A stretch of DNA of 64,000 nucleotides from Flammeovirgaceae bacterium UBA976 (lineage in GTDB: Bacteria > Bacteroidota > Bacteroidia > Cytophagales > Cyclobacteriaceae): positions 1 through 64,000 of the forward strand of contig DBBU01000047.1 in NCBI GenBank assembly GCA_002292365.1, read 5' to 3'. Of this stretch, positions 38,472 to 46,098 are shown one piece after another (the first letter of the stretch is position 1; the number at the start of each line of letters is the position of its first letter). The position numbers and the translations under genes were made by a program. The notes below the pieces were generated by a model that did no database searches, was not told the origin of the DNA, and saw nothing but the letters and a program-made list of their open reading frames with translations.

Positions 38472-40634
38472 ATGGCTCAATTACGCTTCAAGGCGCTAGA
38501 AAAAGTACAAAACCGCAAAAAAATAAAAGTATCATCTCCATCAAATAAGATCTCAGATTATTTTGAAGCCTTGATTTTTGGGATGGATCAGATGAAGGGT
38601 ACGCTGTCTCCCAGTGTTTTCAACAAAGTAAGATTTGCTATTGAGAATAGGAAGAAAATAGACGAAGAGACGGCAGAGGCGGTCGCAGCAGCGGTCAGGA
38701 TTTGGTCGATGAATAAAGGGATCACGCATTTCACCCATTGGTTTCAGCCATTGACGGGGGCTACAGCAGAAAAGCATGATGCTTTTTATGATCCTCAAAA
38801 GGGAATTGAAAACTTGAAAGGTTCTGAATTAGTACAACAAGAACCTGATGCTTCTTCCTTTCCAAGTGGGGGCATTAGGAGCACTTTTGAGGCCAGAGGA
38901 TATACAGCTTGGGATCCCTCATCACCTATTTTTATCTATGGGTCTACGCTTTGTATTCCTACCATATTCGTATCTTATACAGGCGAAGCATTGGATTATA
39001 AGGCGCCTCTATTAAAGGCTTTGGAGGCCGTCGATCATGCGGCTACTCAAGTTTGTAAGATATTTGATCGAAATGTGAACAATGTTCAAGCATCTTTAGG
39101 TTGGGAACAAGAATATTTTGTGGTAGATAAGGCTCTTTATGATGCCCGGCCCGATCTTTTATTGGCAGGAAGAACCGTCTTTGGACACAATCCGGCAAGA
39201 GGTCAGCAATTGGATGATCATTATTTTGGAGCGATACCTCCACGGATTTATGATTTCATGAAAGATGTGGAAATTCATGCACATCAGGTTGGTATTCCCC
39301 TCCGAACCAGGCACAATGAGGTGGCGCCCTCTCAATTTGAGGCTGCGCCCATGTACGGTCCGGTCAATGTGGCTACAGATCAAAATCAACTACTTAAAGA
39401 TTTGATGGATCGGGTAGCAGATCATCACGGATTGAAGGTATTGTTTCATGAGAAGCCCTTTGCAGGATTAAATGGGAGCGGAAAGCACAACAATTGGTCT
39501 TTGATGACCGATACCGGTGTGAACTTGTTTCAACCGACTAGTAGCGCGCGTGAAAATTTGATGTTTTTAGTTTTTTTAATTGCCACGATCAAAGCGGTAC
39601 ATGATCATGCAGATTTATTGCGTGCGGCAATTGCCTCTGCTGGGAACGATTATCGATTGGGTGCTAATGAAGCGCCTCCGGCTATCATTTCTGTCTTTTT
39701 GGGGTCCACATTGTCTGCCGTACTTGATGAGCTGGAGCGCAACGGAAACATCAAAATAGAAAAAGGAGATAATTTATATATGAAATTGGGCATTGACCAA
39801 ATCCCAGAGATCATTTTAGATAACACGGATCGAAACAGGACGTCTCCTTTTGCTTTTACAGGAAATAAATTCGAGTTTAGAGCAGTGGGAGGCGATGCCA
39901 ATGTCTCTAATTCTATGACGGTACTCAATGTAATCGTTGCCGATCAGTTATTAGATTTTCATGGTAAATTGGTCAAGAAAATTGATGCGGGAGATGAAAA
40001 AAGATTGGCAGCCATTGAAATCTTGAGAGATTATATCAAGATATCTAAAAAAATTAGATTTGAAGGAGATGGTTACAGTTTAGATTGGGAAAAGGAAGCA
40101 AAAAAGAGAGGCCTGTCCAATGCACGAGATACGCCAAGAGCGTTAGATTTTTTAATTACAGAAAAGGCAAAAAGTTTATTTAAGCGACATGGGGTACTCA
40201 ACGAGATTGAAATACAGGCGAGACACGAGATTATGCTTGAAAATTACATCATGAAAGTTCAGATAGAGGCACGTGTCATCGGTGATTTGGCATTGAATCA
40301 TATCATCCCTACCGCCATTATTTATCAAAACAAGCTGATTCAAAATGCTAATGGTCTCAAGGGGTTAGATATCAATGCGGAGGATATCATTGAGACTATT
40401 CAAGATCTATCTAACCATATCAACATGATTAAAAAGCTCACCAATGAAATGGTAGAGGAAAGAAAAAAGGTCAATAAAATGGAGGATTCCAGAACGCGAG
40501 CCATCGCCTATTGTGATCAAGTAAAAACTAAATACTTTGATCAAATCAGATATTCAGTAGATAAGTTGGAGTTGTTGGTTGATGATGAAGATTGGCCGTT
40601 GGTTAAATACAGAGAGCTGCTGTTTTTGCGTTAA
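38472..40634 (+). CDS. glnN: Glutamine synthetase type III
   Basis: 720 residues, the length of the GSIII class common in Bacteroidota and much longer than GSI. The catalytic domain shows EVAPSQFEAAPMYG and the GSIII signature NGSGKHNNWSL, with GNDYRLGANEAPP and the Arg-containing FRAVGG later. A C-terminal helical part follows (about 600-720). It forms glutamine from glutamate, ammonia and ATP, the main nitrogen entry. No GlnB or amt gene adjoins. Confidence 0.97.
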   Translation: MAQLRFKALEKVQNRKKIKVSSPSNKISDYFEALIFGMDQMKGTLSPSVFNKVRFAIENRKKIDEETAEAVAAAVRIWSMNKGITHFTHWFQPLTGATAEKHDAFYDPQKGIENLKGSELVQQEPDASSFPSGGIRSTFEARGYTAWDPSSPIFIYGSTLCIPTIFVSYTGEALDYKAPLLKALEAVDHAATQVCKIFDRNVNNVQASLGWEQEYFVVDKALYDARPDLLLAGRTVFGHNPARGQQLDDHYFGAIPPRIYDFMKDVEIHAHQVGIPLRTRHNEVAPSQFEAAPMYGPVNVATDQNQLLKDLMDRVADHHGLKVLFHEKPFAGLNGSGKHNNWSLMTDTGVNLFQPTSSARENLMFLVFLIATIKAVHDHADLLRAAIASAGNDYRLGANEAPPAIISVFLGSTLSAVLDELERNGNIKIEKGDNLYMKLGIDQIPEIILDNTDRNRTSPFAFTGNKFEFRAVGGDANVSNSMTVLNVIVADQLLDFHGKLVKKIDAGDEKRLAAIEILRDYIKISKKIRFEGDGYSLDWEKEAKKRGLSNARDTPRALDFLITEKAKSLFKRHGVLNEIEIQARHEIMLENYIMKVQIEARVIGDLALNHIIPTAIIYQNKLIQNANGLKGLDINAEDIIETIQDLSNHINMIKKLTNEMVEERKKVNKMEDSRTRAIAYCDQVKTKYFDQIRYSVDKLELLVDDEDWPLVKYRELLFLR

Positions 40635-40665
40635 TTTTCAGGGTTTAGAATAGCAAAATTTAAAC

Positions 40666-41976
40666 TTAATATTTCAGATTGTTCAATAATCGACCGTATT
40701 TAGAGTATTCTTTCCAAAGACCTATTTTCTCAGAATTGAGATAGGATCCTGTAGTAGAGATTCTTCCATTGTAATGATAAAATGACCATAAGCCTTGTCT
40801 CAAACCTCGTTCCATTTTTCCTTCAAAGGCGAGCGTATTGTTGATGTGATAACCTTTGTAGAGTTCACTGAAACGTCCATTTTGGAGCTTAGCTTTTAGT
40901 TTTATTTCTCCTTCTGGATAATACTCAAAATAGGTACCATTGCCATTTTTAAGATTTCCTTTGAACAATAATTCGCCTTTGATCGAATAATAATCAGAAA
41001 CTTCTAAGAGTTTTCCTTGTCGCCAGGTCTGCTCCTGCTTTAGCTGGTCATTGGGATAAAAAAATCCCCATAATCCATCTTTCTCATCATTTAGATAACT
41101 ACCAATGCTTTCCAGACTGCCATTGATGTAGTAATAAATCCATTGACCTGTTTTTAAATCATGCTCAAAGAATCCCTCATAGTCAATGGCTCCTTTTTCG
41201 GTAAAATACTTCCAAATGCCTGATTTCTCATTACTAAAATAAGCACCAATAGAATAAAGTTGATTATTTTCATAAAAATTGAGCCAAATCCCCGTTTTAA
41301 GTCCCAGTTCATAAGTTCCTTTTGCACTTTTGGTTCCATCAGGATAATACTCTTGATAGTCGCCGTCAAGCAATCCCTTTTCATATTGAAGGACTTTACT
41401 TATGGCTCCATTGGTGTGGTAATACGTCCATTGATCAGATTTAACACCATAGGTGTAATACTCTAATCTACTGATTTCTTGATTTGGATAATAATGTGTT
41501 TGTGGGCCATGTCGCAAATTTAATTTGAAATTTTGGGTGTAACTGATTTCCCCAAAAGGAAAATATTCAGTCCAGACGCTGTCTTTTTTCCCTTGTTTAT
41601 AAAAGCCAACCAGTGCCGGACGAAAAAACTCGTAATATTCAATATAAATGCCATCCAGCAAGCCAAGAGAGAAATTACTTTCACTCAAAGTACGACCTTC
41701 TTTATCATATAAGTATTCTAAGCCTTCCTTTTTTCCATTTTCATAAAAACTGTTGGATTTAATGACACCTTGCGTATTCCAAAAAAGCCACTGTCCTGAC
41801 ATTTTTCCGGAGACTACTTCTCCAGAAAAGGCCAATACATTATTTTTGAAATGACCTCGTACGGGTCCATCGGCCATAGTGTCCAACTGTAGCATGATCT
41901 TCTTGAGATCGCTACTTTGGGAATAGGACTGAAAGGAAAGTAAATAAAATATTGCGGCGGATAATAACCCTCTCAT
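40666..41976 (-). CDS. Secreted MORN_2/YwqK-type repeat protein
   Basis: 436 residues with a signal peptide (LLSAAIFYLLSFQSYSQ). The rest is about 15 to 17 short repeats of ~22-24 residues with the pattern YYxNGxLxxxGxYxxGxKxGxWxxY, of the MORN_2 type. In Bacteroidota these are often annotated as YwqK-like, an antitoxin name that has no support here. Each repeat forms a beta hairpin, so an elongated periplasmic or surface protein is likely; the partner is unknown. A TAGATTTG -7 box is 35 nt before the ATG. Confidence 0.87.
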   Translation of the reverse strand: MRGLLSAAIFYLLSFQSYSQSSDLKKIMLQLDTMADGPVRGHFKNNVLAFSGEVVSGKMSGQWLFWNTQGVIKSNSFYENGKKEGLEYLYDKEGRTLSESNFSLGLLDGIYIEYYEFFRPALVGFYKQGKKDSVWTEYFPFGEISYTQNFKLNLRHGPQTHYYPNQEISRLEYYTYGVKSDQWTYYHTNGAISKVLQYEKGLLDGDYQEYYPDGTKSAKGTYELGLKTGIWLNFYENNQLYSIGAYFSNEKSGIWKYFTEKGAIDYEGFFEHDLKTGQWIYYYINGSLESIGSYLNDEKDGLWGFFYPNDQLKQEQTWRQGKLLEVSDYYSIKGELLFKGNLKNGNGTYFEYYPEGEIKLKAKLQNGRFSELYKGYHINNTLAFEGKMERGLRQGLWSFYHYNGRISTTGSYLNSEKIGLWKEYSKYGRLLNNLKY

Positions 41977-42010
41977 ATATTTAAATTGATGTCCAATTTT
42001 AAGGAATATC

Positions 42011-42018
42011 CAAATCTA
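42011..42018 (-). promoter_or_regulatory. -7 box for the MORN-repeat gene
   Basis: TAGATTTG on the minus strand, a full match to TAnnTTTG, 35 nt before the ATG at 41976. No TTG lies at the right distance for a -33 element. Confidence 0.4.
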
Positions 42019-42078
42019 TTGCTATTATTTTTTGTATTAAAAAACATTAAACATTTCAAAGATTATTTAATTGGATAG

Positions 42079-43086
42079 TTACCAGCGAATCAAAGCAGAT
42101 GCCCAGGTAAAACCACTGCCAAACGCAGCAAGACACACTATTTTATCCTCTGTGATGAGCCCTTCTTGCCATGCTTCACTTAAAGCAATGGGTATCGATG
42201 CAGCTGTGGTATTTCCGTAATGCATGATATTATTAAAAACCTGATCTTCAGTTAAGTTCATTTGTTTCTGGATAAATTGACTGATCCTGAGATTGGCTTG
42301 ATGTGGGATCAAGATACCAATGTCTTCAGGTTTGAGTTCATTGGCCATCAAGGCTTCCATAATTACTTCTGAAAATCTACCTATGGCATGTTTAAACACA
42401 AAATTGCCATTCATGTGAGGGTAATAACTGGTATCTTCTGGATCGTTAGTTTCGATAATTTCAGGGACCCATCGACCCGTACTGGGACCTATCAAGGCCA
42501 GTTCTTCGGCATATAAACCCTCGGCATGCAAGTGCGTTGATAAAATACCTGTTTCCAAATTTTCTGATCTCTGCAAAACTACGGCACCGGCACCATCACC
42601 AAAAATAACACTCACACCACGACCTCGGATACTTTTTTCAAGCCCTCCAGAATGAAGTTCGGACCCAATCACCAAGACATTCTTGTACATACCCGTCTTT
42701 ATAAACTGATCAGCTACCGAAAGACCATAAATGAATCCTGAGCATTGATTTCGGACGTCTAGGGCGCCGATTTCTTTAATACCTAATTCCTTTTGAACCA
42801 TCACGCCAGGACCCGGAAAATAATAATCTGGACTGAGGGTAGCAAAGACAATGAAATCTATATCATCAGTTGTTAAATCTGCGTTTTTTATTGCTTTTCG
42901 GGCAGCTTTGGTTCCCATTGAAGAAGTGGTATTTCCGTCTCCGGGAACGACCCAACGCCTTTCTTTAATTCCTGTACGCTCTTGAATCCATTCGTCTGTC
43001 GTCTCCATGACAGATTCAAGGGATTTATTGGTTACGATATTTTCGGGTAAGAAGTGGCCAATACCAGCTATTTTAGATCTGAACAT
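42079..43086 (-). CDS. fabH: 3-oxoacyl-[ACP] synthase III (KAS III)
   Basis: 335 residues. The catalytic Cys is in RNQCSGFIYGL, His in IPHQANLRIS and Asn in HYGNTTAASIP, the full KAS III triad. It condenses an acyl-CoA with malonyl-ACP to start fatty-acid synthesis; in this phylum it often uses branched primers. Bacteroidota often carry several FabH copies, so this may be an additional one. It stands alone, with its own consensus promoter. Confidence 0.95.
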   Translation of the reverse strand: MFRSKIAGIGHFLPENIVTNKSLESVMETTDEWIQERTGIKERRWVVPGDGNTTSSMGTKAARKAIKNADLTTDDIDFIVFATLSPDYYFPGPGVMVQKELGIKEIGALDVRNQCSGFIYGLSVADQFIKTGMYKNVLVIGSELHSGGLEKSIRGRGVSVIFGDGAGAVVLQRSENLETGILSTHLHAEGLYAEELALIGPSTGRWVPEIIETNDPEDTSYYPHMNGNFVFKHAIGRFSEVIMEALMANELKPEDIGILIPHQANLRISQFIQKQMNLTEDQVFNNIMHYGNTTAASIPIALSEAWQEGLITEDKIVCLAAFGSGFTWASALIRW

Positions 43087-43111
43087 AGAAGTATATTAAT
43101 GCGTTTACTTA

Positions 43112-43143
43112 CAAAGATAGTTAAAGGGGTTAAATTGTTCAAA
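43112..43143 (-). promoter_or_regulatory. Consensus -33/-7 promoter for fabH
   Basis: On the minus strand TTTG (43143-43140), 20-bp spacer, then TATCTTTG (43119-43112), a full match to TAnnTTTG. Transcription would start near 43105, about 19 nt before the ATG at 43086. Confidence 0.62.
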
Positions 43144-43486
43144 AACTGGATATTGAAAGCATCTTTAGCGTACTCTTTATATTTTGTAAATAGCTAACCA
43201 ACCGAATTAAATGCTATTTTATGATTTGAACGTTACTCATTAAACCAAGAAGGCCAAATACAATGTCAATCAACTAAATTGTATAATTTATTTTCAATCT
43301 TCATACAATCAGAATTTATCCTCAAAGACAGCTCAATAAATAGATATTCTTAATAGTAACATGAGTTCAAAACATAATATAACTTTGCCTTATGTAATAA
43401 ATTTAATTTTTATTTAATCATCAAGGTAGGGTATAGCTTCTCCAAAGCGGTATCCTAGTATAATGTTTAATTTTAATTATTCTCAG
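43144..43486. other. Intergenic region between fabH and the repeat lipoprotein
   Basis: About 340 bp, AT-rich, no gene seen. It contains TAACTTTG at 43380-43387, a full -7 match on the plus strand about 100 nt before the lipoprotein ATG, without a TTG at -33. A missing -33 would fit a promoter read by an alternative sigma factor, for example the ECF factor encoded downstream, but this is inference. Confidence 0.4.
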
Positions 43487-44650
43487 ATGAAAAAAAATAT
43501 AAAAAGCACCCTCCAAAATTTGAAATTAAAAATTACTATAATCGCAATGATTATGTTTTGTATGAGTTGTCAAGAAACGATTACAACAAAAGAATTCACA
43601 AGTGATTTGGAGTTGATCGCAGCTATTCAAAATGTAGAAAATAAAGTAATTATATCAATGAACTCCTTGCCGGAGGAATCTAAAATTGCTATTGCAACCA
43701 CTTATAGCGGCAACTATATTTCTAAAAGTGAATTAGCTCCAGAATTGGGTTACCAGGTTGACTTGAGAAAGCATAAGGGAAGACAGGTTGCCAATAAATC
43801 TGTTGCTTATTTTGATATTGATGGTAGAATGTTGATTGCAGACGAAGACTTTAAAGCTAAGCAAGGGAGAAGAGGTGGAAAAAAGGGAATGGGCAATAGA
43901 GGAGCCTTAGAAGATTGCTTTGATTTTGTTTATCCTTTTACGCTAGTAATGCCAGATGTTTCGGAGATTGAAATTTCTGATGTAGAAGGATGGGATTTAG
44001 TTAAAGCTTGGTATGAGGTAAATCCTGAAGAAGAGGAGCGACCTCTATTCGTTTTTCCGTTGAATATCTTGGTTGAAGAAAGTGAAATGACGATCAACGA
44101 TGAGGATGAGTTTAGAGCTATTGCAGAGGGATGTGAAAATAGCAAAGGTCGTGATGGAAAGAGAGGAGATTGCTTTGAGGTAGTTTATCCTTTTACCTTG
44201 ACAATGCCTGACAGTACGCTAGTTACCTTAGAGAGCGATGATGATAGAGCATTGGTTAAAGCTTGGCATGACGCTCACCCTGAGGTTAAAGAGAAGGGTT
44301 TATTTGTTTTTCCTATAAATATACTTTTTGATGGAATTGAAATGACGATCAGCGATGAGGGAGAACTTAAAGCTATTGCTGAAGGATGTAAAAATGGCAA
44401 AGATCGAGATGGAAAGAGAGGAGATTGCTTTGAGATAGTTTATCCATTTACCTTGATGATGCCTGATAGCACCTTAATCATCTTGGAAAGTGAAGAGGAC
44501 CGAGCAGCGGTAAAATCTTGGCATGAAGCCAATCTTGAGGTGAAAGAAAGAGGCACATTTGTGTTTCCTATCAGCTTAGAATATCCCGATGGTGTCAAGG
44601 TTGAAATTAATACTAAAGAAGACTTTAAAGAGATAAAAAAGGATTGTTAA
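43487..44650 (+). CDS. Lipoprotein with PepSY-like N-domain and three Cys-bracketed repeats
   Basis: 387 residues from ATG 43487 (MKKNIKS), chosen over 43463 because it starts the lipoprotein signal (ITIIAMIMFCMSC, lipid Cys at 28). Residues about 40-120 resemble PepSY-like/BLIP-like domains (SLPEESKIAIATTYSG, GYQVDLRKHKG, FDIDGRML). Then come a basic Gly/Lys/Arg linker and three repeats of period 85, each opening DCF(D/E)xVYPFTL, containing VKxWxE/D and LFVFP/TFVFP, and closing with a Cys. Repeats two and three are nearly identical and joined by DGKRG. Paired Cys suggest a disulfide per repeat. It stands 72 bp before the ECF sigma gene. No described function is known to me. Confidence 0.8.
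   Translation: MKKNIKSTLQNLKLKITIIAMIMFCMSCQETITTKEFTSDLELIAAIQNVENKVIISMNSLPEESKIAIATTYSGNYISKSELAPELGYQVDLRKHKGRQVANKSVAYFDIDGRMLIADEDFKAKQGRRGGKKGMGNRGALEDCFDFVYPFTLVMPDVSEIEISDVEGWDLVKAWYEVNPEEEERPLFVFPLNILVEESEMTINDEDEFRAIAEGCENSKGRDGKRGDCFEVVYPFTLTMPDSTLVTLESDDDRALVKAWHDAHPEVKEKGLFVFPINILFDGIEMTISDEGELKAIAEGCKNGKDRDGKRGDCFEIVYPFTLMMPDSTLIILESEEDRAAVKSWHEANLEVKERGTFVFPISLEYPDGVKVEINTKEDFKEIKKDC
43913..44647 (+). repeat. Three 255-nt in-frame repeats in the lipoprotein gene
   Basis: Repeat starts are 43913, 44168 and 44423, an exact period of 85 codons. Repeats two and three share long DNA identities around GATGGAAAGAGAGGAGATTG, marking a recent duplication; repeat one is more diverged and its linker differs. 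Confidence 0.88.
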
Positions 44651-44660
44651 GAGAACAACA

Positions 44661-44685
44661 GGGATGGATCATATGAGATCCTCCC
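44661..44685 (+). promoter_or_regulatory. Stem-loop after the lipoprotein stop codon
   Basis: GGGA, bulged T, GGATC, loop ATATGA, GATCC, TCCC: nine pairs with one bulge. It begins 11 nt after the lipoprotein TAA. No U-run follows, so it fits a 3'-end stabiliser or processing hairpin in a cotranscript better than a terminator. Confidence 0.5.
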
Positions 44686-44710
44686 AATGATAAGGAATTA
44701 GGATATTTAG

Positions 44711-44745
44711 ATTAAATGCGACATGGATGAGCCATGTCGCTTAAT
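44711..44745 (+). promoter_or_regulatory. Long stem-loop covering the ECF sigma start codon
   Basis: ATTAA, bulge AT, GCGACATGG, loop ATGAG, CCATGTCGC, TTAAT. The inner nine pairs are perfect and GC-rich; five A-T pairs extend it. The ATG of the sigma gene (44723-44725) is inside the 5' arm, so the hairpin would hide the start. No U-run follows, so a terminator is less likely. It may be a translational switch or thermosensor. Confidence 0.6.
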
Positions 44746-45241
44746 TATAGCTTGCTTGGAGAAAGATAAATTTAAAGAATGCTTTGATCGTTGGTTTGAT
44801 GAATTGCGTAATTACATCACTTATCGTTGTGGAGATTCTGAGTTGGCTACAGACATCGTTCAAGAGGCTTTTTTAAGAGTATGGAAAAAGAAAATTTCCT
44901 ATGAAGAGGACAAGACAAGGGCATTACTTTATAAAATGGTCAAAGAACTTTGGATCTCGGAGTATCGAAAAAAACAAGTGGAATACAAATATCAGCTCAA
45001 TTTAAAACAACCTTTAGAATCTAATGAAACCGAAAATCAATTAGACTTCAATGAACTTATGACAAAATATGAAAATGCGTTAAAGATGATGTCAGAAAAG
45101 CGTAGGGCTGTCTTCCTTATGAGTCGAATGGAGGCCATGACCTACGGTGATATTGCCACTCGGTTGATGATTTCAGAGAAAGCAGTCGAGAAGCGCATGC
45201 GTTTTGCATTGAAAGATCTAAGAAAACTCGTAATAGTATGA
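44723..45241 (+). CDS. ECF-type RNA polymerase sigma-70 factor
   Basis: 172 residues. Region 2 is seen in FDELRNYITYRCGDSELATDIVQEAFLRVWKK and the region 4 helix-turn-helix in AMTYGDIATRLMISEKAVEKRM (positions about 125-160); the quoted stretches are summarised. No extra C-terminal domain. The start codon is buried in a stem-loop; an in-frame TTG at 44756 is a possible alternative start. It overlaps the FecR gene (ATGA), so sigma and anti-sigma are made in step. It should direct transcription of this cassette, and perhaps other genes, when the receptor is occupied. Confidence 0.92.
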   Translation: MDEPCRLIIACLEKDKFKECFDRWFDELRNYITYRCGDSELATDIVQEAFLRVWKKKISYEEDKTRALLYKMVKELWISEYRKKQVEYKYQLNLKQPLESNETENQLDFNELMTKYENALKMMSEKRRAVFLMSRMEAMTYGDIATRLMISEKAVEKRMRFALKDLRKLVIV

Positions 45242-46098
45242 AAAGCAGTTTGCATAATAATGAGTTCAGTGATGAGGATAAAATGTTATTTTCTAAATCG
45301 AGCATAGATTATGGAAAAACAAAAGAAGAGATTTGGGCTTCCTTAGATTTAAAGGATGATGTTTCTTCTGATGAGCCAAAAAAAATGTACATTTATCCAA
45401 TGTTCTTGCGTGCAGCGGCCATGATCGTTTTTATCTTTGTTTTGGGCTTATTAGCTCGCTTTTATGAGAAAAATATTAATGTGAAATTGGGTCAATTGAT
45501 CAGCTACAATTTACCTGACGGATCATTAGTTCACTTGAATGCAGATTCACAGTTGAAATATTATCCCATTTGGTGGTGGATGGAACGAGAAGTTATGCTG
45601 CAAGGGGAAGCATTTTTTGAAGTGAAAAAAGGTTCTAAATTTTCTGTTCACTCAGGAAGTTATGCCACTGAAGTGCTGGGAACAACTTTTAATATATTTG
45701 CTCGAAAAAGTGGATATGAAGTCTTTTGTGCAACAGGAAAAGTTCAAGTAAAACATTTTGAAAATACCTCAATTTTAAATCCAGGAGATTATCTAAAAAA
45801 AGTGGGATCAAACAAAATATTGATTGAGCATAAAGTGTCCAAATCCGATGTGATGGCATGGAGACTTGGCAAATTTAATTATAATACTACGCCCATATCA
45901 AAAGTGATGGCAGATGTGGCGCGTCATTATGATATTGATATTCAAATGGAAATGATAGACAGCGATATTTACTATACCGGTTTCTTTGATCGGGCCAAAT
46001 CTGCAGATACTACATTAAAAATCATATGTAATAGTTTGGGATTTTCTTTTGAAAAAGAAACAGCTAGAAAGTACCGAATAAAAAAGATCATTTATTGA
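45238..46098 (+). CDS. FecR-family anti-sigma/transmembrane regulator
   Basis: 286 residues. A cytoplasmic part of ~57 residues, one transmembrane helix (LRAAAMIVFIFVLGLLARFY), then the periplasmic FecR domain (YNLPDGSLVHLNADSQLKYY, GEAFFEVKKG, TTFNIFARK) and a C-terminal DUF4974-type STN-like domain (TTPISKVMADVARHYDI). It links the receptor's periplasmic signal domain to the sigma factor. It overlaps the sigma gene by 4 bp, and its TGA overlaps the TTG start of the receptor gene. Confidence 0.93.
   Translation: MKSSLHNNEFSDEDKMLFSKSSIDYGKTKEEIWASLDLKDDVSSDEPKKMYIYPMFLRAAAMIVFIFVLGLLARFYEKNINVKLGQLISYNLPDGSLVHLNADSQLKYYPIWWWMEREVMLQGEAFFEVKKGSKFSVHSGSYATEVLGTTFNIFARKSGYEVFCATGKVQVKHFENTSILNPGDYLKKVGSNKILIEHKVSKSDVMAWRLGKFNYNTTPISKVMADVARHYDIDIQMEMIDSDIYYTGFFDRAKSADTTLKIICNSLGFSFEKETARKYRIKKIIY

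Noticed and set aside
40666-41976. Antitoxin label for the MORN-repeat protein
   Set aside because: It has a signal peptide and no toxin partner; the YwqK name reflects only repeat similarity.
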